The notes under the pieces are model-generated. The model made no database searches and had not been told where the DNA came from. It saw only the letters and a program-made list of their open reading frames with translations. A stretch of 64,000 nt of DNA from Kitasatospora sp. A2-31 (lineage in GTDB: Bacteria > Actinomycetota > Actinomycetes > Streptomycetales > Streptomycetaceae), in NCBI RefSeq assembly GCF_022288725.1, contig NZ_JAKNTA010000001.1:275528-339527 (forward strand), read 5' to 3'. Shown piece by piece: positions 31,887 through 40,021 of the stretch (positions are counted from its first letter, which is position 1; every line of letters starts with the position of its first letter). A program made the translations under genes and the position numbers.

Positions 31887-32492
31887 ATGGCGGACCCCCG
31901 CCCGCGCCGCCCGGCGCGCCCCCGCGAGGAGGTCTTCGCCACCGCGCGTGCCGCGATCGCCGAACACGGGCTCGCGAAGCTCACCATGGCCGGCCTCGGC
32001 AAGCAGCTCCAGATGAGCGCCGGGCACCTGCTCTACTACTTCGGCAGCAAGGACCAGTTGCTGCTGGAGACGCTGCGCTGGAGCGAGGAGCAGCTCGGCA
32101 GCCGCCGCCACGAGGCCATGGCCGACGGCGCCCGCGACGTCTGGGACCGGCTGTCCGAGTACACCCGGCTCTATCTGCCCGAGGGGCCCGGCGACCCCCG
32201 CTGGATCCTCTGGGTCGAGGTGTGGGGCCGCTCCCCCGCCAGCGAGGAACTACGGCGGGGGCAGCTGGAGATCGAGGCGCCGTGGGACGCCGACCTCGTC
32301 GCCCTGCTCGACGAGGGCGCCGCCTCCGGCCGCTTCACGCCCGGCGCCGCCGCCGAGCGCGCCGCCCAGATCCGCGCCCTGCTCGACGGCCTCGCCGTCC
32401 CGCTGGCCCTCGGCCTCCCCGGCGCCGGGCGCACCCGAGCCCTGGCCCTGGCCGGGTCGGCCTGCGGCACGCTGCTCGGCGCCGAGGGCTGA
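31887..32492 (+). CDS. TetR-family transcriptional regulator (BetI-like)
   Basis: A 201-residue regulator. The DNA-binding domain is at about 14-60 (VFATARAAIAEHGLAKLTMA, GLGKQLQMSAGHLLYYFGSK), and the ligand domain at about 65-195 is of the BetI-like TetR_C type (ETLRWSEEQLGSRRHEAMAD, DPRWILWVEVWGRSPASEEL, AAQIRALLDGLAVPLALGLP). The ATG at 31887 follows AGAGGAGA. It lies directly after the urease/agmatine deiminase genes, so it probably controls them through the palindrome at 28214; amines such as agmatine or putrescine would be plausible ligands. That link is inference from position. Confidence 0.88.
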   Translation: MADPRPRRPARPREEVFATARAAIAEHGLAKLTMAGLGKQLQMSAGHLLYYFGSKDQLLLETLRWSEEQLGSRRHEAMADGARDVWDRLSEYTRLYLPEGPGDPRWILWVEVWGRSPASEELRRGQLEIEAPWDADLVALLDEGAASGRFTPGAAAERAAQIRALLDGLAVPLALGLPGAGRTRALALAGSACGTLLGAEG

Positions 32493-32527
32493 CGGCTCAC
32501 ACCGCCGGGCCCCCGGCACGGCCGTCA

Positions 32528-32567
32528 CTCGGCCCTCGCTCGGCCCTCGCTCGGCCCTCACTCGGTC
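32528..32567. repeat. 11-bp tandem repeat at the 3' end of the PP2C-like gene
   Basis: CTCGGCCCTCG is repeated three times in register (32528, 32539, 32550) with a fourth partial copy at 32561. The array overlaps the last codons of the minus-strand gene. It is a simple slippage repeat between convergent genes. Confidence 0.5.
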
Positions 32568-34255
32568 CAGACGGCGGCCGCCGTGCGGTCGTCGGCGTAG
32601 CCCTTGGCGCGGACCTGCACCTGGCGCAGGAAGTCCACGGTGCCCGGCGGGTGCGGGTGCGCCCAGTGGGTGGACAGGAAGTGGGCGACGGCCGGCTCCT
32701 CCGCGATCGGCCGGGCCAGGCCCGGAGTGCAGAGCAGCAGGATGTCGCCCGGCGTCGCCGGGACCATCCGGAACCGGAACGGCCGCGGCTCCACCACCGG
32801 GGCGTCCGGGACCGGAGGCTGGCCGTCCGGGTGGTGCAGCAGTCGCGCCGCGTACGCGTCGATCCAGTGGCCGGAGCGCAGCAGGTAGAGCCCGCCCGGA
32901 CCGACCCCGAAGGCCACCCGGTAGGAGGCCGCCGGATCGAGCGAGACCAGCAGGCAGTGCAGCGCGGCGGGGGACGGCTCGCCCTCGTCCTCCGGCCGGG
33001 GCGCGAGCGCCCGCAGCGGGGCGGCGGCGCTGGTGGCGAGGCGCTGCAGGCCGTACCGGAGCCGGTCGCGGGCGCCGGACCGCAGGTCGGCGGCCAGTCC
33101 GGGCCGGCTCCGTCCGATCGCACCGGCGAGCTGACGGCAGGCCTCGGCCGTGGCGGCGGCGACCGCCTCGGGGGCCGCCTCGTCGCCGCCGGTCCGGTCG
33201 AAGCCCCCGATCGCGGCCAGCAGCAGTCCGTCGGGAGCTTCGCCGAACCTGGTCACCAGCAGCGTGTCCCGCCGGGGCTCCCCCCGGTAGCGGGCGGAGT
33301 CGCCACGGACGGAGACGGCGCGCAGGATCGCGCTGCCGTACTGCGCGCCCTCCAGCACGGTGTCCGGCACGACGGCGCCGAGCGCGCCGGGGTCCGCCTC
33401 CGGCACGGCGGTCGGCTCGGGCCCGTACGTGGGCGGGCGTTCGCCGACGTGCGGCATCACGGGCCCTCCCGCGGCGAGCGAGGAGCGGGCGGCGGTGGGG
33501 CCGGTCCCGGGCGGCACGGCGGGGGCGGTTCCGGGTGCCGGCTCGGCTTCGGCCGCCGGCTCGGGGGCGGACTCCGACAGCGGCTCGGGCTCGGGCTCGG
33601 GAACGGGCTCGGGCTCCGGCTCGGGCTCCGGCTCCGGCTCCGGCTGGGGCTCGGGGACGGGCTCCGGCGTCTCTTGCAGGACGGGCGCCGGAGCAGGCTC
33701 GGGCTCCGGCTGTGGCTCGGGCACGGCTGCGACAGCCGGTTCCGGCTCCGGCTCGACCGCCACCGGCTCCGGTTCCGGCTCGACCGCCACCGGCTCCGGT
33801 TCCGGCTCGACCGCCACCGGCTCCGGCTCGCGGGGGGCGTCGGCCCAGGCGGGGGCCGGGAACCTGTGCGTCCCCGTCTGCTCCCCCGTGTACTCGGGTC
33901 CGATCACGCCGGCCGCGGTGTCGAACCAGTCGTCGATGCTGTCCCGTTCCAGCAGCGCTTCACCGGCGGGGCCGTCCCCGCCCGCGGAGGCGACCGTCTC
34001 CGCCTCCGCCACCGGACCGTCCGTCGGCACCTCGGCCGGTGCCTCCGCCGCGGCGCCCGCCGCCGCGTCCGCCGCCTCGCCCGTGCGCTGCGGGCCGATC
34101 AGCCCGGCGGCCGTCTCGAACCAGTCGTCGACGCTCCCCTCCCCCGCTGCCGCGCCCGGGGTGTCCGGGAGGGTGCCCGCCGGCCCTTCGTAGACCGTGT
34201 CCCACCAGCTGTCGTCCGGCCGGTGGGGCTGTGCGGGTGCACCCGTCGTGGTCAT
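32558..34255 (-). CDS. PP2C-like domain protein with duplicated DDWF motif and Pro-Glu repeats
   Basis: A 565-residue cytoplasmic protein. The ATG at 34255 has AGGAG 7 bases upstream. Two copies of one segment stand at about 31-50 ([20 protein letters not shown]) and about 95-115 ([20 protein letters not shown]). A long acidic (PEPEPVAVE)n and PEPEPEP tract (about 135-265) follows. The C-terminal domain (about 320-565) has PP2C-like strand order: [54 protein letters not shown] and [10 protein letters not shown]. The Asp residues that hold metal in real PP2Cs (vaDGMGG, lcSDGL) are missing; IGGF and CTPGL stand in their place. It is therefore probably a catalytically dead phosphatase-like binding module. 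The family is not recognised further. Confidence 0.75.
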   Translation of the reverse strand: MTTTGAPAQPHRPDDSWWDTVYEGPAGTLPDTPGAAAGEGSVDDWFETAAGLIGPQRTGEAADAAAGAAAEAPAEVPTDGPVAEAETVASAGGDGPAGEALLERDSIDDWFDTAAGVIGPEYTGEQTGTHRFPAPAWADAPREPEPVAVEPEPEPVAVEPEPEPVAVEPEPEPAVAAVPEPQPEPEPAPAPVLQETPEPVPEPQPEPEPEPEPEPEPVPEPEPEPLSESAPEPAAEAEPAPGTAPAVPPGTGPTAARSSLAAGGPVMPHVGERPPTYGPEPTAVPEADPGALGAVVPDTVLEGAQYGSAILRAVSVRGDSARYRGEPRRDTLLVTRFGEAPDGLLLAAIGGFDRTGGDEAAPEAVAAATAEACRQLAGAIGRSRPGLAADLRSGARDRLRYGLQRLATSAAAPLRALAPRPEDEGEPSPAALHCLLVSLDPAASYRVAFGVGPGGLYLLRSGHWIDAYAARLLHHPDGQPPVPDAPVVEPRPFRFRMVPATPGDILLLCTPGLARPIAEEPAVAHFLSTHWAHPHPPGTVDFLRQVQVRAKGYADDRTAAAVWTE

Positions 34256-34538
34256 CTGGCGGCTCCTGGTCGGTCCGTGGTCGCGCCGCCCCCGGCGGGG
34301 CCGGACTCGCGTCATTGTCTCCAAGTGCCGAGGACGCTGTCCGGCTTTCGGCGACAAACCGTGCACTGATCGGATGATCTGGGTCACCGGATTCACCCCG
34401 CGTTCCGGTTCCGTTCCGTCCGCGCTTGCCGGAACTGCCCCGGCCAGGGTGTTTACGGGGTGTTCGCCCCCTCAGGGTGCCGAAAATGGGGTCCAAGGAG
34501 GGGCATCGCTTCACTCGTTCGGCTGATTAAATGTGCGC

Positions 34539-35057
34539 ATGACCGCGTCGGCCCCCAGTTCGCCCCGACCGGGGAGGGCCGCACTCGCGGGCCGCCCGGT
34601 GGGTGCGCTGTTGGTCCTGCTGCTGGTCGGACTGCTGACGGCGCTGCCGTGCGCGGGCCAGTCCGCGGCCGTCCCGGCCGACCGTTCCGCCCCGCAGCCG
34701 GCCGCCGCGGCGAGCACCGTGGCCGGTCCCACCGCGGAAGGCCCGGCCGGCGCACCGCCGCACCACGCGGGCCCGCGCACCGACCGACCCCGCGCCGACG
34801 CCCGGTACGCCGACGGTCCGCGGCACCGGACGCTGTGCTCCGCCGACGGCGAGCCGCCGCACCGCGACAACGGCTGCTCCGGCCACCCGTACTGCGGGCA
34901 GGACGCCCAGCTCCCCAACCCGCCGCCGCAGCCCCAGCCCGCCGTGACGCCCGGCACCGAGCTGCCCGAGGCCCTGCCCCGGGTGGTGCCGACCGGGCTG
35001 CTGGACGGTCCGCACCCGGCACCCGACCTGCACGAACTCCAAGTACACCGGTCCTGA
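34539..35057 (+). CDS. Small exported or membrane-anchored protein, unknown
   Basis: A 172-residue protein. The N-terminus has a basic head and one hydrophobic helix (PVGALLVLLLVGLLTALPCA), either a signal peptide or an anchor. The rest is Pro/Ala/His-rich and probably disordered, with a Cys cluster (RTLCSADG, NGCSGHPYCGQDAQ) and many His and Asp residues that could bind metal. A TTAAAT hexamer 8 bases upstream of the ATG suggests a leaderless transcript. The next gene on this strand is the DUF3105 protein, 133 bases on. I do not recognise a family. Confidence 0.6.
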   Translation: MTASAPSSPRPGRAALAGRPVGALLVLLLVGLLTALPCAGQSAAVPADRSAPQPAAAASTVAGPTAEGPAGAPPHHAGPRTDRPRADARYADGPRHRTLCSADGEPPHRDNGCSGHPYCGQDAQLPNPPPQPQPAVTPGTELPEALPRVVPTGLLDGPHPAPDLHELQVHRS

Positions 35058-35190
35058 GCGGAACCCACCGCCGGTCCTGCCCCCTGCCCGCCCGAGCGGC
35101 CGGCACGACGGGCGCCACCGACGGATCCGCCCCTCCGCCCCCTCTTCAGACCGCCGCGCCACGAGCGCGCGGCGGGGACAAGGACACCAC

Positions 35191-35853
35191 ATGGGTTCCG
35201 CCTCCAAGCAGTCGAACAAGCCCGGCGGGAAGGCCGGCCTCGACCGCCGCGCCAGGATCGCCGAGCTCCGCGCCGCCGAGCAGCGCCGTGACCGCCGCAA
35301 CAAGATCATCGCCTCGGTCGTCGTCGGCGTCCTGGTGATCGCTGCGATCGCCACCGGCACCTGGATCGTGATGGACGCCAACAAGGACAAGAAGGCCAAG
35401 GAGGCCGCCGCCAGCGCGCCGATCGACGGCGTCCAGACCTTCGGCGACCTGAGCCGCAACCACGTCAAGGAGAAGGTCACCTACCCGCAGACCCCGCCGG
35501 TCGGCGGCGACCACAACGCGGTCTGGCTGGACTGCATGGGCCACGTCTACGACCAGCCGGTCGAGAACGAGCGCGCCGTCCACTCGCTGGAGCACGGCGC
35601 GGTCTGGGTGACCTACAACGGCAAGGCCACCCCCGAGGACATCAAGACCCTCTCCGACAAGGTGAAGGCCACCCCGTACTCCCTGATGAGCCCGTACCCG
35701 GACGAGAAGGGCACCATCACCCTCAGCGCCTGGAGCACCCAGCTGGTCGTGGACAGCGCCAGTGACCCCCGGGTGAACGCCTTCTTCACCAAGTACGTGC
35801 AGGGCCAGCAGACCCAGGAGCCGGGCGCGTCCTGCACCATGGGGTCGATGTGA
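35191..35853 (+). CDS. DUF3105 membrane protein
   Basis: A 220-residue protein with a basic cytoplasmic head (about 1-48), one transmembrane helix (IIASVVVGVLVIAAIATGTW) and an outer DUF3105 domain (about 80-220). The domain shows TPPVGGDHNAVWLDCMGHVY, NERAVHSLEHGAVWVTYNGK, SLMSPYPDEKGTITLSAWST and a C-terminal Met/Cys tail (SCTMGSM). Conserved His, Cys and Met residues suggest metal (copper) handling, but no activity is proven for the family. The start follows AAGGAC. Its stop overlaps the start of the DUF305 gene by four bases, so the two proteins are co-translated and likely to work together. Confidence 0.92.
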   Translation: MGSASKQSNKPGGKAGLDRRARIAELRAAEQRRDRRNKIIASVVVGVLVIAAIATGTWIVMDANKDKKAKEAAASAPIDGVQTFGDLSRNHVKEKVTYPQTPPVGGDHNAVWLDCMGHVYDQPVENERAVHSLEHGAVWVTYNGKATPEDIKTLSDKVKATPYSLMSPYPDEKGTITLSAWSTQLVVDSASDPRVNAFFTKYVQGQQTQEPGASCTMGSM

Positions 35854-36551
35854 CCGCGGACGCGGTGACCCCCGCGGAGGAGGACGGCGGGGCGCCCCGG
35901 GCGTCCTCCCGTCGGCGCCTGTGGTGGCCGGCCGTGCTGGCCGCCTCGCTCGCCCTCGCCCTCGGCGTACCCGCCCTGGTGGCCGGCGGGACGTCCGCCT
36001 CGGGCTCGTCGGCGCTCAGCGTGCCGGCGGACGACTCCCCCGAGGCCGGCTTCGCCCGTGACATGGCGACCCACCACCAGCAGGCCGTCGACCTGTCGTT
36101 CGTCGTCCGGGACCGGACGAGCGACGAGCCGGTCCGCACCCTCGCCTTCGACATCATCAACACCCAGGCCAACCAGCGCGGGATGATGATGGGCTGGCTC
36201 GACCAGTGGGGGCTCTCCCAGCACTCCGCGGCCAAGCCGATGGCGTGGATGAACATGCACCACGCCTACGAGGCGCACGACGGCTCGCTGATGCCGGGCA
36301 TGGCCACCAACGCCCAGCTCGGCAAGCTGCGTTCGCTGAGCGGGCGGGACGCCGAGGTGTTCTACCTGCAGCTGATGCTGGAGCACCACAAGGGCGGGGT
36401 CGCGATGGCCCAGGGCTACGTCGACATGGCGAAGAACGAGACCGAGAAGCGGCTCGCGCAGTCGATGGTGAACGGGCAGACCTCGGAGATCCAGCTGATC
36501 ACCGACATGCTCCATGAGCGCGGCGCCGCCCCGGGCGTCCCCGCCTCCTGA
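35850..36551 (+). CDS. DUF305 exported protein
   Basis: A 233-residue exported protein. GTG 35850 overlaps the preceding stop (GTGA). Residues about 20-50 are a membrane helix or signal peptide (WWPAVLAASLALALGVPALV). The mature part is a ferritin-like four-helix DUF305 domain with FARDMATHHQQAVDLSFV, NQRGMMMGWLDQW and YLQLMLEHHKGGVAMAQGYV, the paired His-His and Met clusters typical of the family, which is linked to copper and other metal stress. The DUF3105-DUF305 pair is probably one envelope metal-handling unit. Confidence 0.92.
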   Translation: MTADAVTPAEEDGGAPRASSRRRLWWPAVLAASLALALGVPALVAGGTSASGSSALSVPADDSPEAGFARDMATHHQQAVDLSFVVRDRTSDEPVRTLAFDIINTQANQRGMMMGWLDQWGLSQHSAAKPMAWMNMHHAYEAHDGSLMPGMATNAQLGKLRSLSGRDAEVFYLQLMLEHHKGGVAMAQGYVDMAKNETEKRLAQSMVNGQTSEIQLITDMLHERGAAPGVPAS

Positions 36552-36572
36552 CGGTTCGCACGCACCACCCGG

Positions 36573-36613
36573 CCGGGGTGCGGAGGACGGCTCGACCGTC
36601 CGCCGCACCCCGG
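36573..36613 (+). terminator. Hairpin terminator after the DUF305 gene
   Basis: CCGGGGTGCGG ... CCGCACCCCGG (11-bp arms) with an inner GGACGG/CCGTCC stem lies 21 bases after the stop. Confidence 0.75.
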
Positions 36614-36662
36614 TTCCGTTTCCCGCCCCGCCGGCCCGCCCATGCCCAGCCCGCCCGCGCCG

Positions 36663-36725
36663 ACGCCGGACGGGGTGAGCGGCACGCCGGACGGGGTGAG
36701 CGGCACGGCGGCCGGGCTCAGCGGC
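36663..36725. repeat. 21-bp tandem repeat between convergent genes
   Basis: A 21-bp unit (ACGCCGGACG then GGGTGAGCGGC) is repeated exactly at 36663-36683 and 36684-36704; a degenerate third copy (36705-36725) runs into the last codons of the MFS gene. The third copy suggests the duplication arose at the gene end and spread outward. Confidence 0.55.
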
Positions 36726-38226
36726 GCCGGGCCGGGCGCGACGCCGCCACCGCGAGGCCCGCGACCGCGACGAGCGCGAGCAGCACCGCCCGCCCCCCGG
36801 TCGCCCCGCCCGCCAGGTGGACGCCGAGCACGGGCAGCGCGGTGCCGAGGGCCGTGCCGAGGCTCCGGGCCGTGTTGACCATGCCGCCGCCGACCGCCGA
36901 GCACTCCGCCGGCACCGCCCGCATCACCAGCGCGTTGTTGGCGGGCAGCAGCAGCCCCAGCCCCCAGCCGGCGATCGCCAGCGCGGCGGCGACCGGCAGC
37001 GGACCGCTCACCCCCGCGGCGCCCGGCCCCGCACCGCGGACCGGCAGCAGGGCGAGCAGCAGCAGCCCCGCGCCGGCGACCGCCGCACCGAGCCGGCAGC
37101 GGGCCGGGTCCGACCAGCCCCGCGGCAGCAGCGCGCCGCCGGCGGTCGCGGCGACCGCGAACGCGGCGGGCAGCAGCGTGACCACCAGGCCCACCCGGGA
37201 GGCCGGCACACCGGCGCCGCCGAGCAGGACGGGGGCCAGCACCAGCGGGCAGAACAGCAGCAGGTAGCCGATCAGCGAGACCACCAGGCCCGAGCGCACC
37301 CCCGGGGTGTTCAGCAGGCCCGGTGCCAGGATCGGCCGCGCCGCGCGCCGCTCCTGCCGCACCAACCCGAGCGTGCACACCACCGCGGCGAGCAGCAGCA
37401 CGCCCGCCGCCCAGCCGGGCAGCGGCAGCCCGGAGGCGGTGGAGAGGGCCAGCAGCAGCGCGCTGGTCGCCCCGGTGAGCAGGAGCAGTCCGGCCAGGTC
37501 GAAGCGGCCGCCGCCGTGCTCCCGCGCCCGGACGCGGGGCCCGCGCCGCACACCCCGCGGCTGCCGCGGCTCCTCCGCCCCCGGGCCCGGCACGCCCTCG
37601 GGGCGGGTGCGGGGCAGCAGGAACCAGCCCGACAGGACGCCCAGCACACCGATCGGCACGTTGATCCAGAACACCCAGCGCCAGGAGGCGTGCTCCACCA
37701 GCAGGCCGCCCAGGCTCGGCCCGAGCGCCAGGCCGAGGCCCTGCGCGGCGGCCTGCACGCCCAGCGCCCTGCGCATGGCGGGCTCGGGAACACCGCGCGC
37801 CACCAGCGCCACGCTGTTGGCCTGCATCATCGCGCCGCCGACGGCCTGGACGGCCCGGCAGGCCACCAGCGCCCAGAGGCCGCCGGCCAGTCCGGCGCCG
37901 AGCGAGGCCAGCGCGAAGACGGCGAAGCCGCCGAGGTACACGGTCTTGCGCCCGACCAGGTCGGAGAGCCGGCCGATCGGGGCCAGCAGGGCCACCAGCA
38001 CCAGCAGGTAGGCGAGCGCGACCCACTCGACGGAGGCGAAGCCGGCGTCGAAGTGCCGTCCGAGGGCCGGGAAGACGAGGGCCGTGATGCTCGCCGTGAG
38101 CTGTCCGAGGAACGCCCCGAGGCAGACCGTGCCGACCGCCAGCCAGGGGGCGTACCGCCACCGGGCCACGCGGCGCGGCCGGGGACGCTCGGTGAGCAGC
38201 CGGGAGGCTAGGGCCGCGGTGTCCAT
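36718..38226 (-). CDS. MFS drug-type transporter (14-helix DHA2-like)
   Basis: A 502-residue major facilitator. The first loop has LVLVALLAPIGRLSDLVGRKTVY (motif A, GxLsDrxGRK), and WRWVFWINVPIGVLGVLSGW is the signature of the EmrB/QacA-like DHA2 group. About 14 helices can be traced, with a Gly/Arg/Pro-rich central cytoplasmic loop. The ATG at 38226 has no ribosome site but has TATATT 7 bases upstream, so a leaderless transcript is likely. It is divergent from a MarR regulator, with a palindrome in the promoter, so expression is probably induced by a toxic compound released from that regulator. The substrate is unknown. Confidence 0.92.
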   Translation of the reverse strand: MDTAALASRLLTERPRPRRVARWRYAPWLAVGTVCLGAFLGQLTASITALVFPALGRHFDAGFASVEWVALAYLLVLVALLAPIGRLSDLVGRKTVYLGGFAVFALASLGAGLAGGLWALVACRAVQAVGGAMMQANSVALVARGVPEPAMRRALGVQAAAQGLGLALGPSLGGLLVEHASWRWVFWINVPIGVLGVLSGWFLLPRTRPEGVPGPGAEEPRQPRGVRRGPRVRAREHGGGRFDLAGLLLLTGATSALLLALSTASGLPLPGWAAGVLLLAAVVCTLGLVRQERRAARPILAPGLLNTPGVRSGLVVSLIGYLLLFCPLVLAPVLLGGAGVPASRVGLVVTLLPAAFAVAATAGGALLPRGWSDPARCRLGAAVAGAGLLLLALLPVRGAGPGAAGVSGPLPVAAALAIAGWGLGLLLPANNALVMRAVPAECSAVGGGMVNTARSLGTALGTALPVLGVHLAGGATGGRAVLLALVAVAGLAVAASRPARRR

Positions 38227-38234
38227 AGTGGGAA

Positions 38235-38273
38235 ATATATCGGATGCAGATATGTTCTCTCTACGATCTGATC
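38235..38273. promoter_or_regulatory. MarR-type operators between the MFS and marR genes
   Basis: ATATATC-N7-GATATGT (38235-38255; 6 of 7 arm positions pair) overlaps the likely -10 of the MFS promoter. ACGAT-CTG-ATCGT (38261-38273) is a second perfect palindrome nearer the marR gene. The stretch is strikingly AT-rich for this genome. Confidence 0.6.
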
Positions 38274-38325
38274 GTTGTCCGACCGGCTGCGGGGGCGGCC
38301 GCCACCAGGCGATACGCTGTCCGCC

Positions 38326-38880
38326 ATGTCGCCGTCGCCGTCCGTACCCGCCCCCGCCGCCGGACCCGCCGAAGGCCGGGCGGGCCACGGGGCGCCGGCG
38401 GACCTCGCGTCACCCGCGGAGCTCGCGCCCCCGGCGCTGGAGCGCGCCCGGCGGCTGACCGACGTGGTGACCCGGCTGCGCCGCGCCCTGCGCAGCAGCA
38501 TCCGCACCGACTACCCGTGGGAGTCCCTGCCGATGGCGCAGGTCGAACTCCTCCAGACGCTCGCCGCCGCCCCGCTGCGGGTCGGCGAGCTCGCGGACCG
38601 CCAGCGGCTCGCCCCGAACACCGTCAGCGGACTGGTCGGCAAGCTGCTGGAGGCCGGCTTCGTCGACCGCCAGGCCGACCCCGGCGACCGCCGCACCGCC
38701 CGGATCGCCCTCACCCCGGCCGGACGGCGCCAGCTGGACGACTGGCAGCACGCCCACGAGCGCCGCATCGCGGCCGCGCTCGGCACCCTTTCCCCCGCCG
38801 ACCGCGAGGCCGTCATGCAGGCGCTGCCCGCGCTCGACAGCCTGGCCCGCGCCCTGGCCCGCCCGGCCGGCCCCGAGTAG
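38326..38880 (+). CDS. MarR-family transcriptional regulator
   Basis: A 184-residue winged-helix regulator. After an Ala/Pro-rich head (about 1-40) come LERARRLTDVVTRLRRALRS, the recognition region LRVGELADRQRLAPNTVSGL, and the wing VDRQADPGDRRTARIALTPA with the usual DxRD-like turn. The last third is the dimer helix pair. It is divergent from an MFS exporter, the standard arrangement for a MarR-type repressor of drug export. The ATG at 38326 lies 7 bases after TACGCT, perhaps leaderless or with a very short leader. Confidence 0.92.
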   Translation: MSPSPSVPAPAAGPAEGRAGHGAPADLASPAELAPPALERARRLTDVVTRLRRALRSSIRTDYPWESLPMAQVELLQTLAAAPLRVGELADRQRLAPNTVSGLVGKLLEAGFVDRQADPGDRRTARIALTPAGRRQLDDWQHAHERRIAAALGTLSPADREAVMQALPALDSLARALARPAGPE

Positions 38881-38941
38881 TCCGCCGCGGGGCGCGAAAA
38901 TCCGGTGTCCACCGGGCCCCGGCTCCGGCTAGCGTCCCGCC

Positions 38942-39457
38942 ATGACCGCCGCACGGATCCGCATCGAGCCCTGGACGGACGCCGACCTCGCGCTGCTGCG
39001 CCGGGTGAACACCCCGGGGATGAAGAAGCACGTCGGCGGCCCGGAGACCGAGGAGCAGCTGCTCGTCCGCCACCAGCGCTACCTGGACTTCGTCCCGTCC
39101 GGCCTGGGCTGCATGTTCCGCATCGTCCTGGCCGGGGAGGCCGAGCCCGTCGGCACGGTCGGCTACGGCACCCGTACCTGGCACGGCGAGCGCGTCCACG
39201 AGATGGGCTGGAACGTCCTCCCCGACTACCAGGGCCGGGGCATCGCGGTCGCCGCCGCCCGCGCCGCGGTGGCCGAGGCACGGGCGACGGCCCGGCTCCG
39301 GTACCTGCACGCCTTCCCCTCGGTGGACAACCCCGCCTCCAACACCGTCTGCCGCAGGGCCGGCTTCACCCTGGTCGGCGAGACCGACTTCGAGTTCCCC
39401 GCCGGCCGCTGGATGCGCAGCCACGACTGGCGCGTCGACCTCACGGCGAGCGTCTAG
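38942..39457 (+). CDS. GNAT-family N-acetyltransferase
   Basis: A 171-residue acetyltransferase. It carries the RimJ/RimL-like pattern: RIEPWTDADLALLRRVN, VGTVGYGTRTWHGERVHEMG, the acetyl-CoA loop VLPDYQGRGIAVAAARAAVA (Q-G-R-G-I-A) and ASNTVCRRAGFTLVGETDFE near the C-terminus. The acceptor is unknown; peptide N-termini or small amines are typical. It is a single gene, 61 bases after marR, and could be in the same transcript. Confidence 0.9.
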   Translation: MTAARIRIEPWTDADLALLRRVNTPGMKKHVGGPETEEQLLVRHQRYLDFVPSGLGCMFRIVLAGEAEPVGTVGYGTRTWHGERVHEMGWNVLPDYQGRGIAVAAARAAVAEARATARLRYLHAFPSVDNPASNTVCRRAGFTLVGETDFEFPAGRWMRSHDWRVDLTASV

Positions 39458-39511
39458 GGGCCGGGCCCGCCCGGCCTTCCGGGGACCACCCGCCGCCCGA
39501 AGGCCGGCGCC

Positions 39512-40021
39512 TCAGAACAGCGCGCCGCTCTCCAGGTCCAGCAGCCAGCGCTTGCGGTCGACCCCGGCCGCGAAGCCGGTCAGCGCGCCGTTGGCGCCGA
39601 CCACGCGGTGGCAGGGCCGGACGATGAGCAGCGGGTTGGCGCCGACCGCGCCGCCCACGGCGCGGACGGCCTGCGGTGCGGCGCCGGCGAGCGCGGCCAG
39701 CCGGCCGTAGGTGACCGTCTCGCCGTACGGGATGGCGTCCAGGGCCGCCCAGACCTTCTGCCGGAAGTCGGTGCCGGCCGGGGCGAGCGGGAGGTCGAAG
39801 CTGGTGCGCTTGCCGGCGAAGTACGCGGAGAGCTGTGCGACGGGCTCGGCGAGTGCGTCCGGATCGTGGAGCCAGTGGTCCGCGGGCTCGGCCAGCGCGT
39901 ACCGCTGGCCCGGGGCGGTGACCGTGGCCAGGGCGGCCGGTCCGCCCTCCGCCGGCCGGACGCCGCTCAGCAGCAGGCGGCCGAGGGGGCTCTCCATGAC
40001 GGTGAAGACGGTGGTGCTCAT
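39512..40021 (-). CDS. ogt: Methylated-DNA--[protein]-cysteine S-methyltransferase (Ogt)
   Basis: A 169-residue suicide DNA repair protein that removes methyl from O6-methylguanine. The active site is IVRPCHRVVGANGALTGFA, with the acceptor Cys in PCHRVV, and the DNA-binding helix is VTYGRLAALAGAAPQAVRAV. The GG/TGFAAG end is complete. Its ATG overlaps the stop of the ada-alkA gene (ATGA), so the two repair activities are translated together. Confidence 0.96.
   Translation of the reverse strand: MSTTVFTVMESPLGRLLLSGVRPAEGGPAALATVTAPGQRYALAEPADHWLHDPDALAEPVAQLSAYFAGKRTSFDLPLAPAGTDFRQKVWAALDAIPYGETVTYGRLAALAGAAPQAVRAVGGAVGANPLLIVRPCHRVVGANGALTGFAAGVDRKRWLLDLESGALF

Noticed and set aside
30738..34369. 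Continuous plus-strand frame of about 1190 codons from aguA through the PP2C-like gene
   Set aside because: Arg/Pro-rich shadow of aguA, tetR and the antisense Pro-Glu repeat.
34460..35338. Alternative plus-strand frame with an AAGGAGG upstream of 34539
   Set aside because: Arg/Pro-rich translation with no hydrophobic signal; the 34539 frame has a normal signal helix.
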